This document shows positions 13,613 through 22,221 of a DNA stretch of 29,918 nucleotides, piece by piece. The stretch is from NCBI GenBank assembly GCA_934462945.1, contig CAKSJF010000027.1, forward strand, positions 1 through 29,918. The letters run 5' to 3'. Source of the DNA: an uncultured Clostridia bacterium. GTDB taxonomy: Bacteria > Bacillota > Clostridia > UBA1381. Each line of letters starts with the position of its first letter. Position 1 is the stretch's first letter. Made by a program: the position numbers and the translations under genes. The notes beneath the pieces are model-generated. The model did not search any database. It was given only the letters and a program-made list of their open reading frames with translations, and was not told the DNA's origin.

Positions 13613-16600
13613 TTACGGTTTTGTAATCAGAACGGTTTGTTCTGTTTCATTCCATTCCACGCTTGCGCCGAGTTGTTCAGCAACAAAGCGGGTTGGAGTA
13701 TAGGTGCGGTCATTTTCAATCATTGCCGGAGCGTCCAGCGGAAGCTGTTCTCCGTTCACACTCGCATACTCCCTGTTGATTCTGATTTCTATCGTAACCG
13801 TTTCACCGGTTTTCAGATGTGTTCCGCGGATGGTGACTGTTCTGTTTTCGTCATCCCAGAAAACCTCCGCGCCCAGCTGTTCTGCCACAAAACGTGCCGG
13901 GAGCATGGTCCGGTCGTTTCGGATGATCGGTGCAACATCATTTTGAACCGTTTTTCCAAAAACAATCGCTTCCTTTTCTCCGATCTTCAAAACAATCTGA
14001 TTTTCCTGCTCCTCTTTCCAGGCAGCATAAAGTGTAAAGCTATTGATCACTTTTTGGGTAAAATCATATGGCTTTTCCAATGCCGGATCGGTATACCAGC
14101 CCGCAAAGGTATATCCCTCCCGGATTGGCTCTGCCGGCTCTTTTACCGTGTTATTTTTAGTGACCGTCTGGCTTTCTACTCTGTTTCCGCCATTTGACTC
14201 AAACGAAACAGTATAGCTGACCGTTCCGGCAGAACCGCCGCCGAGGCTGCCGCCGGTAGCATAGGTTTCCACAGCAGCATTCAGCCGTACAGATGTATAA
14301 TTTGAATCGTCCGGCGTGAAGATCATTTCCTCGCTTGCGTCCGCACGCAGGATTTTCGTATCATCAACCCAGGCAAAGCTGCCGGAAAGAACCGTTGTGC
14401 CGTCCACTCCGAAAAACTCACCACCTGTAATATTCGCCTGTGCAAGTGCGCTCCCGCGGCGAAGTTTTGCTGTTGTCAATTTATTTGGATTTTCCTTTGG
14501 CTCTGCCGGTAAAAGGTTAAATTCCAGCGTTTTTTCTCCGGTAAAGTTTCCGTTTCCGGTCACCTTTAAGAGATAATTTCCATCCGTTTTCACATTGGTC
14601 GCTTTGTTGTCCGTGACATCATAGGTAAGTGCAAAGCCATCCAAAGTGACATTGACATGCTGTTCCTGCTCTGTACCGTTATAGGTGAGCGTGCCGTCTA
14701 AGGCAAGCACAGCGTCGGTAATTTCTTTTTGCGCAATAGTTACCTCAAAACTCTCCGGATCAGAATTTTTATGGTTCTGATCTCCGACAATCCGGTACCA
14801 GACAGGATAGGTCTTTGCGTCCGTTCCCTTTGGAATATCCGCAGAAAAGCTGATTCCGTCCAGACTGTATTCCAGTGTTCCGTCAGCAGTTGTTCCTGCA
14901 TCAATCAGCTCCTGCTCCTGTCCGCTGTAGATCAGATTTGCTTTTCCAGTCGGCGCTGTTTTGATGCTTGGTGCTGCCGGACTGATTGTAAACGGAATTT
15001 CAACTGTCTGCGCAAGCGTGCAGTTTCCGGAATCGACATTAGAGACAATTGCATAGGCTGTTCCTGCATTCCGGTTATTGCGATAGGACACCTGATAGTT
15101 TCCGTCCGGCAAAAAGGTGTTGCCTCGATTATCTGTTGCGCTGACCTCCGGTCTTTTTTCGTTCCCGTCATAAGTAAACTCTGTTTGACTGAGCGTGAAA
15201 TCAAGCGGTCCGTCGTAGGGTCTGACTGCATAAGAATGCGTCACAGTTCCTGCAAAATGCCCCACACCCTGAATGGAAACCGTTTTTTCTCCAACACTAG
15301 TCTTATCCTGGGGATAATTTACGGTATAATCTGTGTTCTCGGTCAGGATTGTTTCACCGAACATCACCTGCACGCCCGGCACATCTGCCTTTCCGCTATA
15401 CAGCAGATACTCCGGTGTAACCGAAACCCGGATATCCGGATTATTTTCTATGTTGATCGGCACAACCGCAACCGTGACAGTTGTTTTCACCGTTTCGTAA
15501 TCCTCCGGATTTTCCGGGGTGAATACGAGTGTGTAATTCTTCGCGTCGGAAACTTCTTTAGGTGCATCCCCCTCCCAGCTCCAGCTGCCGGCAACCGGCT
15601 GAGTGTTGCAGGTTGCCGTAACGTTCATGGCACTTGGCAGAATATCCTCTCCGGTGTACACAAAGTCATAGGACGGCTGATACGAAATAACCGGGGTATA
15701 CCGCTCCACAAACCGAACTGTAAAGCGCACACGGTCTTCATTATTCCAGCCAGTTTCCCCCGTCCGGGAAATATAATTCTTATCCGCTGACTCTACCGTA
15801 ATCCATGCGACAAAGCGGTTATACTCTGTGGAAAGAATCTCCTTCGGTAGTTCCTTTTTCAGCCGTAAGCGTATCTTCTTATTTTCGGTATCAAGTCTAT
15901 ACAGCTGAATGTATTCATTCCGATTGTTTGGGTCCGGAAACAAAAAAGTAACACCGTCCCAGCCTATCGTACAGGTATGATCCGCGCCGCTGCCAAATAC
16001 CGAAATATCATATTCCTTCGGATGATCCTCCGGCGAGACGTCGTTATATTTTAAATAAACCGTTGCATTTTCACAGTTCGGAAGCTTTGCCGGCTCAATG
16101 TACCCATACACCAATTTTAAATCCGGATGAATATCATAGTGCCGATCTGCCGCAGAGCCGGGAACAAGTGAAAGTTCTCCGCTCACCTTCTTGCGTTCCC
16201 ATCGGGAAGGTCCGACATCTACCTCCTCATACCGTAAGGGCGTGATGGTATACTCATCCTCCGGGATGCTGATAAGATTATGCAACTGATCATAACGATC
16301 AAAAAAGGTAACACTTTCCACCTCTGCGGCATCTTTGAGTCCGTTATAAAATTTTGTTTTGCAGATGATTTTATAACCAATCTCCATTTTTTTGATCTGT
16401 ACCGAAACAAATTCCGGACTTGTGTCCTGATAGCCTGCACTTCCGACAACTTTATACCAAACCGTGTAATCCTGCACCTCTGTTCCTTTCGGAATTTCCG
16501 GCGAATAATTCTGTCCGTCCAGGCTATAATAGATCGTTCCTCCGTCAGCAGTGCCGGCATCGAGCAGTTTCTGCGGTTCACCGTTATAGGCAAGATTCCG

Positions 16601-17338
16601 CGCAGTCGGCGGATTGGTGATCGCCGAACGATTCTTGAACGCAACACGAACATTCATGAGTAATTTTCCCTGCATTGCAGCAGAATCGTCTGCAAGCCAT
16701 ATATAGTCCGACCCGTTTTTCATCATGAAACCGTATTCTTTGGAAAACAGCAGGTCGCTGAGCTTTCCATTTTCTGACCGAAGCTCAATGATTTCAAAGT
16801 TCACTCCGTTATAAAAATCTGCCGCACCTCCGTCCAAAACAATCAGACTTCCTATTTCAGCGTCGCCTGCAAGTATAGCCTTTCCTCCTGCGCCGATCGT
16901 GACATCGCCGATATAGCCAAAGCTGTTGAACGAAAGGGTACTTCCGCTGCCCACCAAAAGCGCCGCATACGGCTCAAAAAATAATTTATTATTCATAAAT
17001 GTACAAAAAATAATTTTCTGATCTATCATTGTAATTGTCTGATCGACCGTAATATTACGAAGCAGTCTTACATAATACCAGTCAGATGACTTCGGCACAC
17101 TCTCAATTGCTTTTTGCAGACTGTCATAATAGGTTACATTCTGTTTAAATTCCTGATCCAGACTCACCTCTGCAACCAAGTCCACACCACATTCTGAACA
17201 CTTCAAACTGCTCCCTCTTGCAGGATGCGTACATTCAGACATCACCTGCATTTCCTCCGCCATAGAAACCGGCAGAACGGAAAACAGCATCACTGCCGAT
17301 AACAGCAGAGACATCAGCATCCATTTCTTTTTCTTCAT
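13613..17338 (-). CDS. Large secreted multi-domain surface protein with InlB-type repeat and stalk domain
   Basis: A 1241-aa protein. A signal peptide (residues 1-27, ending PVSMA) leads into a small zinc-ribbon-like patch (C36, H38, C47, C50). A beta-rich region follows (~65-230), then several Ig-like/MBG-type modules. Two of these are clear duplicates, ~241-315 and ~790-870, sharing YSLDG, IPKGT and VWY. An InlB/Listeria-Bacteroides repeat covers ~1043-1110 (EGYTFAGWYTDPALEKPYDF). A copper-amine-oxidase-N-like stalk domain lies at ~1112-1241, with two RFVAEQLGA units. I see no LPXTG motif or S-layer homology domain; the stalk domain may hold it to the wall. The start at 17338 has AAGGGGG 7 nt upstream; a longer frame to 17476 lacks a ribosome site. 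Function is unknown, probably adhesion or glycan contact. Confidence 0.86.
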   Translation of the reverse strand: MKKKKWMLMSLLLSAVMLFSVLPVSMAEEMQVMSECTHPARGSSLKCSECGVDLVAEVSLDQEFKQNVTYYDSLQKAIESVPKSSDWYYVRLLRNITVDQTITMIDQKIIFCTFMNNKLFFEPYAALLVGSGSTLSFNSFGYIGDVTIGAGGKAILAGDAEIGSLIVLDGGAADFYNGVNFEIIELRSENGKLSDLLFSKEYGFMMKNGSDYIWLADDSAAMQGKLLMNVRVAFKNRSAITNPPTARNLAYNGEPQKLLDAGTADGGTIYYSLDGQNYSPEIPKGTEVQDYTVWYKVVGSAGYQDTSPEFVSVQIKKMEIGYKIICKTKFYNGLKDAAEVESVTFFDRYDQLHNLISIPEDEYTITPLRYEEVDVGPSRWERKKVSGELSLVPGSAADRHYDIHPDLKLVYGYIEPAKLPNCENATVYLKYNDVSPEDHPKEYDISVFGSGADHTCTIGWDGVTFLFPDPNNRNEYIQLYRLDTENKKIRLRLKKELPKEILSTEYNRFVAWITVESADKNYISRTGETGWNNEDRVRFTVRFVERYTPVISYQPSYDFVYTGEDILPSAMNVTATCNTQPVAGSWSWEGDAPKEVSDAKNYTLVFTPENPEDYETVKTTVTVAVVPINIENNPDIRVSVTPEYLLYSGKADVPGVQVMFGETILTENTDYTVNYPQDKTSVGEKTVSIQGVGHFAGTVTHSYAVRPYDGPLDFTLSQTEFTYDGNEKRPEVSATDNRGNTFLPDGNYQVSYRNNRNAGTAYAIVSNVDSGNCTLAQTVEIPFTISPAAPSIKTAPTGKANLIYSGQEQELIDAGTTADGTLEYSLDGISFSADIPKGTDAKTYPVWYRIVGDQNHKNSDPESFEVTIAQKEITDAVLALDGTLTYNGTEQEQHVNVTLDGFALTYDVTDNKATNVKTDGNYLLKVTGNGNFTGEKTLEFNLLPAEPKENPNKLTTAKLRRGSALAQANITGGEFFGVDGTTVLSGSFAWVDDTKILRADASEEMIFTPDDSNYTSVRLNAAVETYATGGSLGGGSAGTVSYTVSFESNGGNRVESQTVTKNNTVKEPAEPIREGYTFAGWYTDPALEKPYDFTQKVINSFTLYAAWKEEQENQIVLKIGEKEAIVFGKTVQNDVAPIIRNDRTMLPARFVAEQLGAEVFWDDENRTVTIRGTHLKTGETVTIEIRINREYASVNGEQLPLDAPAMIENDRTYTPTRFVAEQLGASVEWNETEQTVLITKP

Positions 17339-17464
17339 AAAATTACCCCCTTGAAGCATAAATTTTTTGTCCGGCTGATTCTTTCTCCAAACCGGCAACA
17401 AAAAAGTGCGCCCACTCTCAGAATGATAAAAGGTGAACACACATCGAAATTTTATGAAATTTTG

Positions 17465-17485
17465 AAAAAAGGGCATACCTATGCC
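17465..17485 (-). terminator. Small terminator-like hairpin in the surface-protein leader
   Basis: On the minus strand GGCATA and TATGCC pair (17472-17477 with 17480-17485) and are followed by CTTTTTT. The stem is short and its loop is only 2-4 nt. It lies in the ~215-nt leader of the large surface protein and may attenuate it. Weak call. Confidence 0.35.
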
Positions 17486-17561
17486 GTATCGGGACGTGCG
17501 GAGGTACTGTAAAGCAGTTCATAAGCTCTGATCCTTTCTTTCCAAAATTTCTTCTGGTTTT

Positions 17562-17590
17562 ATTGTATCATATATTTTTTGGTTTGTCAA
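17562..17590 (-). promoter_or_regulatory. Promoter of the large surface-protein gene
   Basis: Minus-strand TTGACA (17585-17590), 17-bp spacer, TACAAT (17562-17567). The transcript has a leader of about 215 nt. It diverges from the trpXYZ promoter, with only 45 bp between the two -35 boxes. Confidence 0.82.
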
Positions 17591-17635
17591 CCATTATAAT
17601 TATTTTAAAAAATAAAATTTTTTTCAAAAAAATGC

Positions 17636-17664
17636 TTGACAAACCGGAAAGTTTGTGCTAAGAT
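17636..17664 (+). promoter_or_regulatory. Promoter of the trpXYZ operon
   Basis: TTGACA (17636-17641), 17-bp spacer, TAAGAT (17659-17664). Transcription would start near 17671 and run directly into the T-box leader. Confidence 0.83.
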
Positions 17665-17670
17665 AAATAA

Positions 17671-17970
17671 CATAAATCCGATGATAAGAAATAGTAGCAT
17701 AGGATATGGAAGCAGGAGCGAGCCGTCGTTGGTGGGAGGTACGGTGCTTACAGCCTTTGTGAATGGGTCTTTGAGGGGCAGCGGCAAACGGACATTGTCT
17801 TAGTAGCGGCTGACGCAGTCGCAGCGTGATAGGCGTAGGATATGAAGTCGTAAACGACCGTATCCGTAATGAAGAAAGCAATTGCTTTGAAGCAGGGTGG
17901 CACCACGATCTTTGGATTCGTCCCGGCAGTAAATTCATAGTTTATGAATTTGCTGCCGGTTTTTGTTTTC
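17671..17970 (+). ncRNA. T-box leader, tryptophan type
   Basis: A classical T-box riboswitch. Stem I shows the AGTA turn, the AG bulge (GGAGCGAGCCG), the apical GGTGGGAGG and the distal GAATGGGTCTTTGAG. The specifier codon is TGG (17764-17766), tryptophan. The T-box AGGGTGGCACCACG (17894-17907) carries TGGC (17898-17901), which pairs with an uncharged tRNA ending GCCA; bacterial tRNA-Trp has G at that discriminator position. The antiterminator can form as GGG-bulge-ACGA with TCGT-CCC. The leader is followed by a terminator and then trpX, so the transporter is made when charged tRNA-Trp is scarce. Confidence 0.95.
17923..17968 (+). terminator. Regulated terminator of the Trp T-box
   Basis: CCGGCAG (17923-17929) pairs with CTGCCGG (17953-17959), continued by AAATTCATA with TATGAATTT, and followed by TTTTTGTTTT. 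Its 5' arm abuts the CCC used in the antiterminator, as expected for T-box switching. Confidence 0.92.
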
Positions 17971-18061
17971 AAAAATCGTAAATTTACTGTGGATTTTCAT
18001 GATACTTTCAGACTGCAAACAAACAAAAATAAAACAGGAATGAAAAAAGGAGAGAAACATC

Positions 18062-19039
18062 ATGAAAAATCAAATCAAAAAAGGAATCTTTACCACAGTA
18101 ACCGCATTGGCATTGCTCTTTACCGCATCCTGCGGCGGCACAAAAACTGCCGGCACAGACGAGAAAAAAGTCTATAAAATCGGCGTGACACAGTTTGCAG
18201 ATCATCCGTCCTTAGATAACTGCCGTGAGGGCTTTATCTCCGGCTTAGAGAAAAACGGATTTACAGACGGTGAAAATATTGAGATCGAATACAAGTCGGC
18301 ACAGTCCGACATGGCAATGGCAAAGCAGATTGCAGAAAAATTTGCCGCTGATAAAAAGGATTTAGTCTGCGGTATTGCAACTCCGTCGGCACAGAGCTTA
18401 TATGCATCCTGCCAGAGCGCAAAAATCCCGGTCATCTTTAATGCAATTTCCGATCCGGTTAGCGCAAAGCTTGCCGTATCCGAAACAGAGAATATGGACG
18501 GTGTAACCGGTGTTTCCGACCGGCTGCCGGTGAAAGAACAAGTAGAACTGATCCGCAAGATTCTTCCGAACGCAAAGAAAATCGGTATTCTTTACACCGT
18601 CAGCGAAGCAAACTCCGTCAGCACCGTAAAAACTTATCAGGAACTTGCAGGCGAGTACGGTTTTGAAATTGTAGACCGCGGTATCTCAAAGCAGGCAGAG
18701 GTAACACAGGCAGCAGACGTTCTTTTAAATGAGGTTGATTGCCTGAGCAACTTAACTGACAACACCGTTGTTGCCGCTTTAGGTGTGGTACTGGAAAAGG
18801 CAAATGCGAAAAATATTCCGGTATTCGGTTCAGAAGAAGAACAAGTGAAAAACGGTTGTATCGCATGCTGCGGACTGGATTACTTCAAGCTGGGCGAGCA
18901 GACTGGAGAAATTGCAGCACGTGTATTAAACGGCGAGGACATTAACACGATCCACTTTGAAACAGTAAAAGAAAGCTCTGTATTTACCAATGCCGAGGTT
19001 GCTCAGAAATTAGGTATTACACTGCCGGCAGATCTTTAA
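18062..19039 (+). CDS. trpX: Tryptophan ABC transporter substrate-binding lipoprotein
   Basis: A 325-aa lipoprotein with lipobox TASC (C24), of the ABC_sub_bind (DUF534, YtfQ/TrpX-like) family. Landmarks are YKIGVTQFADHPSLDN, GYEYKSAQ-like EYKSAQSDMAMAKQIAEKF, PVIFNAISDPVSAKL and a late GCIACCGLDYFKLGEQT. The tryptophan substrate is inferred from the Trp-specific T-box immediately upstream and the trpXYZ gene order known in Firmicutes; the fold alone does not show it. AAAGGAG lies about 9 nt before the ATG. The permease gene follows after 21 nt. Confidence 0.9.
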   Translation: MKNQIKKGIFTTVTALALLFTASCGGTKTAGTDEKKVYKIGVTQFADHPSLDNCREGFISGLEKNGFTDGENIEIEYKSAQSDMAMAKQIAEKFAADKKDLVCGIATPSAQSLYASCQSAKIPVIFNAISDPVSAKLAVSETENMDGVTGVSDRLPVKEQVELIRKILPNAKKIGILYTVSEANSVSTVKTYQELAGEYGFEIVDRGISKQAEVTQAADVLLNEVDCLSNLTDNTVVAALGVVLEKANAKNIPVFGSEEEQVKNGCIACCGLDYFKLGEQTGEIAARVLNGEDINTIHFETVKESSVFTNAEVAQKLGITLPADL

Positions 19040-19060
19040 AATAAGAAAGGTTTTACGAAT

Positions 19061-19924
19061 ATGTTTGGAATTATCACAGGAATTTTAGAACAAGGACTGA
19101 TTTTCGGAATTATGGCGCTGGGCGTCTATATCACCGTTAACATTCTGGACTTTCCGGATCTTTCCGTGGACGGCACCTTCCCTTTGGGAGGTGCTGTTGC
19201 TGCGTGTCTGATTCTCCGGGGAGTGAATCCATGGCTTGCGCTTGTATGCGCATTTGTCTGCGGTTGCCTTGCCGGGATGCTGACAGGCTTTTTCCATGTA
19301 AAGCTGAAAATTCCGGATCTGCTTTCCGGTATTCTGACAATGACTGCGCTCTATTCCATCAACTATCGGATCGCCGGCGCACCAAACGCGTTCTTTATGG
19401 GTGAGCCGACCATTTTTAACTCCATTCCGTTCCCGGAACAAATCGCGCCCTATTCCTCCCTGATTCTGATGATTGGGATTGTGATTGTGGTAAAGCTTGC
19501 TTTGGATTTATACTTGAAAACAAAATCCGGCTTTCTGCTCCGGAGCGTGGGCGACAATCCGGATCTTGTGGTAACATTGGCACAGAATCCGGGCAAGGTC
19601 AAGGTGATCGGACTTGCGATTTCAAACGGTCTTGTCTGTACGGCAGGCTGCATCAATGCGATGAAAAATGTACAATTTGATATTTCAGGCGGAACCGGAA
19701 CACTGGTAATGGGTTTGGCTGCCGTGATGATCGGTACCTCCCTGTTTTCAAAAATCCGGTTTATGAAGGTAACCACAGCGGTGCTTTTGGGAATGATTCT
19801 CTATAAGGCATGTATTGTCGCTGCAATCAGTTCAGGACTGCAATCCTCTGATATGAATTTAGTGATTACAGTTCTCTTTGTCATCACACTTTTAATCCGC
19901 CGCTTTGGCGCGGGAAAGGAGTAA
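19061..19924 (+). CDS. trpY: Tryptophan ABC transporter permease
   Basis: A 287-aa membrane protein of the BPD_transp_2 (branched-chain/ribose-type) permease family, with eight to nine hydrophobic helices. Landmarks are FPDLSVDGTFPLGGAV near residue 31 and the cytoplasmic loop GFLLRSVGDNPDLVVTLAQN, which contacts the ATPase. AGAAAGG lies about 10 nt before the ATG. It is followed after 4 nt by the ATPase gene, with the ribosome site for that gene inside its last codons. Confidence 0.9.
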   Translation: MFGIITGILEQGLIFGIMALGVYITVNILDFPDLSVDGTFPLGGAVAACLILRGVNPWLALVCAFVCGCLAGMLTGFFHVKLKIPDLLSGILTMTALYSINYRIAGAPNAFFMGEPTIFNSIPFPEQIAPYSSLILMIGIVIVVKLALDLYLKTKSGFLLRSVGDNPDLVVTLAQNPGKVKVIGLAISNGLVCTAGCINAMKNVQFDISGGTGTLVMGLAAVMIGTSLFSKIRFMKVTTAVLLGMILYKACIVAAISSGLQSSDMNLVITVLFVITLLIRRFGAGKE

Positions 19925-19928
19925 AAAC

Positions 19929-20699
19929 ATGCTGGAGCTTAGAAATATCAAAAAAACATTTAACACCGGAACAATTGATGAAAAAATACTCTTTGACGGC
20001 TTTTCCTTTCAGATGAAGCCGGGCGAGTTTGTTTCGGTGATCGGCAGCAACGGATCGGGAAAAACGACCATGCTCAATATCATCTCCGGCGACACGCTCC
20101 CGGACGGCGGCAGCGTCTTTTTAGACGGCGAGGAAATCACGCGGCAGAAAAATTTTCGCCGTGCGAAAAAAATTGCACGCGTTTTTCAAAACCCGGCAAT
20201 GGGGACTTGCCCGTCTATGACAGTGTTTGAAAATCTTTCGGTGTTTGATAACAAGCTAAAGCCATATAACCTGACCATGGGACTCAACAAGGCGCGCAAA
20301 AGCTATTATCAGGAACAGCTGAAAATCCTCGGCATGGGTTTAGAAGATCGGCTGAATGTGAAAGCAGGCGCGCTCTCCGGCGGTCAGCGACAGGCGCTGG
20401 CGCTTGTGATGGCAACGCTGGTAAAACCGGACTTGTTATTGCTGGATGAACACACCGCCGCGCTCGATCCGAAATCCTCCGACATTGTAATGGAGCTGAC
20501 CGACCGTGTGATCCGGGAAAAGGGCATCACGGCGCTGATGATCACGCACAATTTAAAATATGCCTTAGATTACACCAGCCGCTTTATCATGCTGCACGAG
20601 GGAAATATCGTGTTAGAAAAAAGCGGACATGAAAAGGCGCAAATGACTGCGGATGAGATTTTAGAAACATTTCACCGCCTGCAAATTATCGGCGAATAA
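19929..20699 (+). CDS. trpZ: Tryptophan ABC transporter ATP-binding protein
   Basis: A 256-aa ATPase. Walker A is GSNGSGKTT, Q-loop FQNPAMGT, signature LSGGQRQALAL, Walker B LLLLDEHTAALD, H-loop ITHN. The DEHTAAL (rather than DEPT) sequence is characteristic of ATPases paired with this class of permease. The start at 19929 has AAAGGAG 8 nt upstream; an in-frame codon at 19905 lies within trpY and is rejected. It completes the trpXYZ uptake system. No clear terminator follows, and the next gene has its own promoter 40 bp downstream. Confidence 0.92.
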   Translation: MLELRNIKKTFNTGTIDEKILFDGFSFQMKPGEFVSVIGSNGSGKTTMLNIISGDTLPDGGSVFLDGEEITRQKNFRRAKKIARVFQNPAMGTCPSMTVFENLSVFDNKLKPYNLTMGLNKARKSYYQEQLKILGMGLEDRLNVKAGALSGGQRQALALVMATLVKPDLLLLDEHTAALDPKSSDIVMELTDRVIREKGITALMITHNLKYALDYTSRFIMLHEGNIVLEKSGHEKAQMTADEILETFHRLQIIGE

Positions 20700-20739
20700 A
20701 CCGTTTGAAAATACTGTAAAAAATCCTGCTTTTTTAGAC

Positions 20740-20768
20740 TTGAAATCTCCTTTCGGTTATGGTAAAAT
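20740..20768 (+). promoter_or_regulatory. Promoter of the glycoside hydrolase operon
   Basis: TTGAAA (20740-20745), 17-bp spacer, TAAAAT (20763-20768). It lies about 22 bp before the ATG at 20791, so the leader is very short and the ribosome site AAAAAGGA begins almost at the transcript start. Confidence 0.7.
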
Positions 20769-20790
20769 ACCGAAAAAGGATGTGATTTTT

Positions 20791-22212
20791 ATGTTGAAAC
20801 ATTGGAATGTATGCGGCAGCGTTTCTTCGGCAGGAGAGAAAAACCGCCGGCTTGGAATCGGTCTGGAAAAGCTTGACCGAAATTTATACAACCCCGACTC
20901 TGTTTTTCCCGAGATCAGGGCGCTTGGCGTTTCGTGGGTTCGGATTCAGTCCGGCTGGATGCGCACAGAAAAGGAAAAAGGCATTTATGACTTTTCTTGG
21001 CTGGATCATATTGTTGACTCGCTGATTGCACAAGGCGTCACCCCCTGGATGTGCCTTTGCTACGGCAATCCGATCTACAGCGAGGAGGCAAAAAACGTCA
21101 ACGGAGCAATCGGCGTTCCGCCCATCTTTACCACAGAAGAAAAAATCGGCTGGAAAAATTACGTGCAAAAAACAGCAGAGCATTTTTCCGGGCGAATCCG
21201 CCATTGGGAGGTATGGAACGAGCCGGACTGCGGCTGCTGGCGGCACGGTCCGAATCCGATTGAATACGGAGAATTTGTAACCGCAACCGGGCGCACGCTA
21301 AAGGCTGTCAATCCGGAAAATCAGGTATTTGCAGGATCGCTCACTTTCGGTCGGCTTGACTATCTCTCTCAAATGCTTTCCACAGGATGCTGGAAATATA
21401 TTGACGCCATTACTTATCATAATTATAAGGCGCGGCATTTTGAGGACGATATTTTGGGACTTGTACAGGATATGAAAGCGTTAGTGGATACTTATGATCC
21501 GCATATCGCCATCATCCAGGGCGAGCATGGCGCACCCTCACGCGGAGACGGCAGGGGCGGTCTTTCCAATTTTAGCTGGACAGAAGAAAAGCAGGCAAAG
21601 TATCTGTCCCGTGCGATTCTGACCGATCTGATGAGCGGTGTGGAATTTGCGTCCTATTTTACGATGGTGGATATTTTTGAAAATTTAGAGGGCGAATTTG
21701 TGGAGATCAACGAGTCCAATTACGGCTTTTACGGTCTGCTCCGCGAGGGCTTTGAAAACGGAAAGCCAAGCGGAGTGTATACAAAAAAACCCTCCTATCG
21801 CGCCGTACAAACCCTCGCCTCCCTGCTTTCCGGAGACGTCGAAAAAACAAATGCCCCCATCCGCTTTGCCTATCCGGAGCATGCGTCGGACATCTGGCAG
21901 GATGTGGACAACGCATACTACATTCAAAACGACTGCCGTACCATTTTCCAGAGCTTTTGCCGGGAAAACGGGAGCGTCGGCTTTGTATACTGGAAAGCAA
22001 CCGACATTATTAACATGACCTATTCCTCCGAAGTAACAGTAGAAGCCTATCGGCTGCCGCAAGAGGTTCATTTAATCAATTGTCTGACCGGAGATATTTA
22101 TGATATCCCGTCCGACAAAACCGAACTTCGTGCAGACGGTCGCCTGCTGCTGAAAAATCTGCCGATTTATGACTATCCGCTGATGGTCACATTCGGAAAT
22201 TTTACGAAATGA
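20791..22212 (+). CDS. Clan GH-A glycoside hydrolase (GH39-like), cytoplasmic
   Basis: A 473-aa (beta/alpha)8-barrel hydrolase. The acid/base glutamate is E144 in WEVWNEPD and the probable nucleophile E245 in IIQGEHG, giving the retaining arrangement of clan GH-A. N-terminal barrel strands include LGVSWVRIQSGW and GVTPWMCLCYG; residues after about 390 look like a small beta-sandwich. There is no signal peptide, so it acts on imported oligosaccharides or glycosides. The closest family by motif is GH39 (xylosidase/iduronidase type), but related unnumbered GH-A families are possible and the sugar cannot be given. The start at 20791 has AAAAAGGA upstream; the longer frame from 20740 overlaps the promoter. 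It is followed by a beta-helix enzyme after 9 nt. Confidence 0.8.
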   Translation: MLKHWNVCGSVSSAGEKNRRLGIGLEKLDRNLYNPDSVFPEIRALGVSWVRIQSGWMRTEKEKGIYDFSWLDHIVDSLIAQGVTPWMCLCYGNPIYSEEAKNVNGAIGVPPIFTTEEKIGWKNYVQKTAEHFSGRIRHWEVWNEPDCGCWRHGPNPIEYGEFVTATGRTLKAVNPENQVFAGSLTFGRLDYLSQMLSTGCWKYIDAITYHNYKARHFEDDILGLVQDMKALVDTYDPHIAIIQGEHGAPSRGDGRGGLSNFSWTEEKQAKYLSRAILTDLMSGVEFASYFTMVDIFENLEGEFVEINESNYGFYGLLREGFENGKPSGVYTKKPSYRAVQTLASLLSGDVEKTNAPIRFAYPEHASDIWQDVDNAYYIQNDCRTIFQSFCRENGSVGFVYWKATDIINMTYSSEVTVEAYRLPQEVHLINCLTGDIYDIPSDKTELRADGRLLLKNLPIYDYPLMVTFGNFTK

Positions 22213-22221
22213 GGTAACCTT

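Noticed and set aside
14729..15790. Plus-strand open frame of 353 codons opposite the large surface protein.
   Set aside because: Cysteine- and arginine-rich composition with no domain or ribosome site; it is a shadow of the minus-strand coding sequence.
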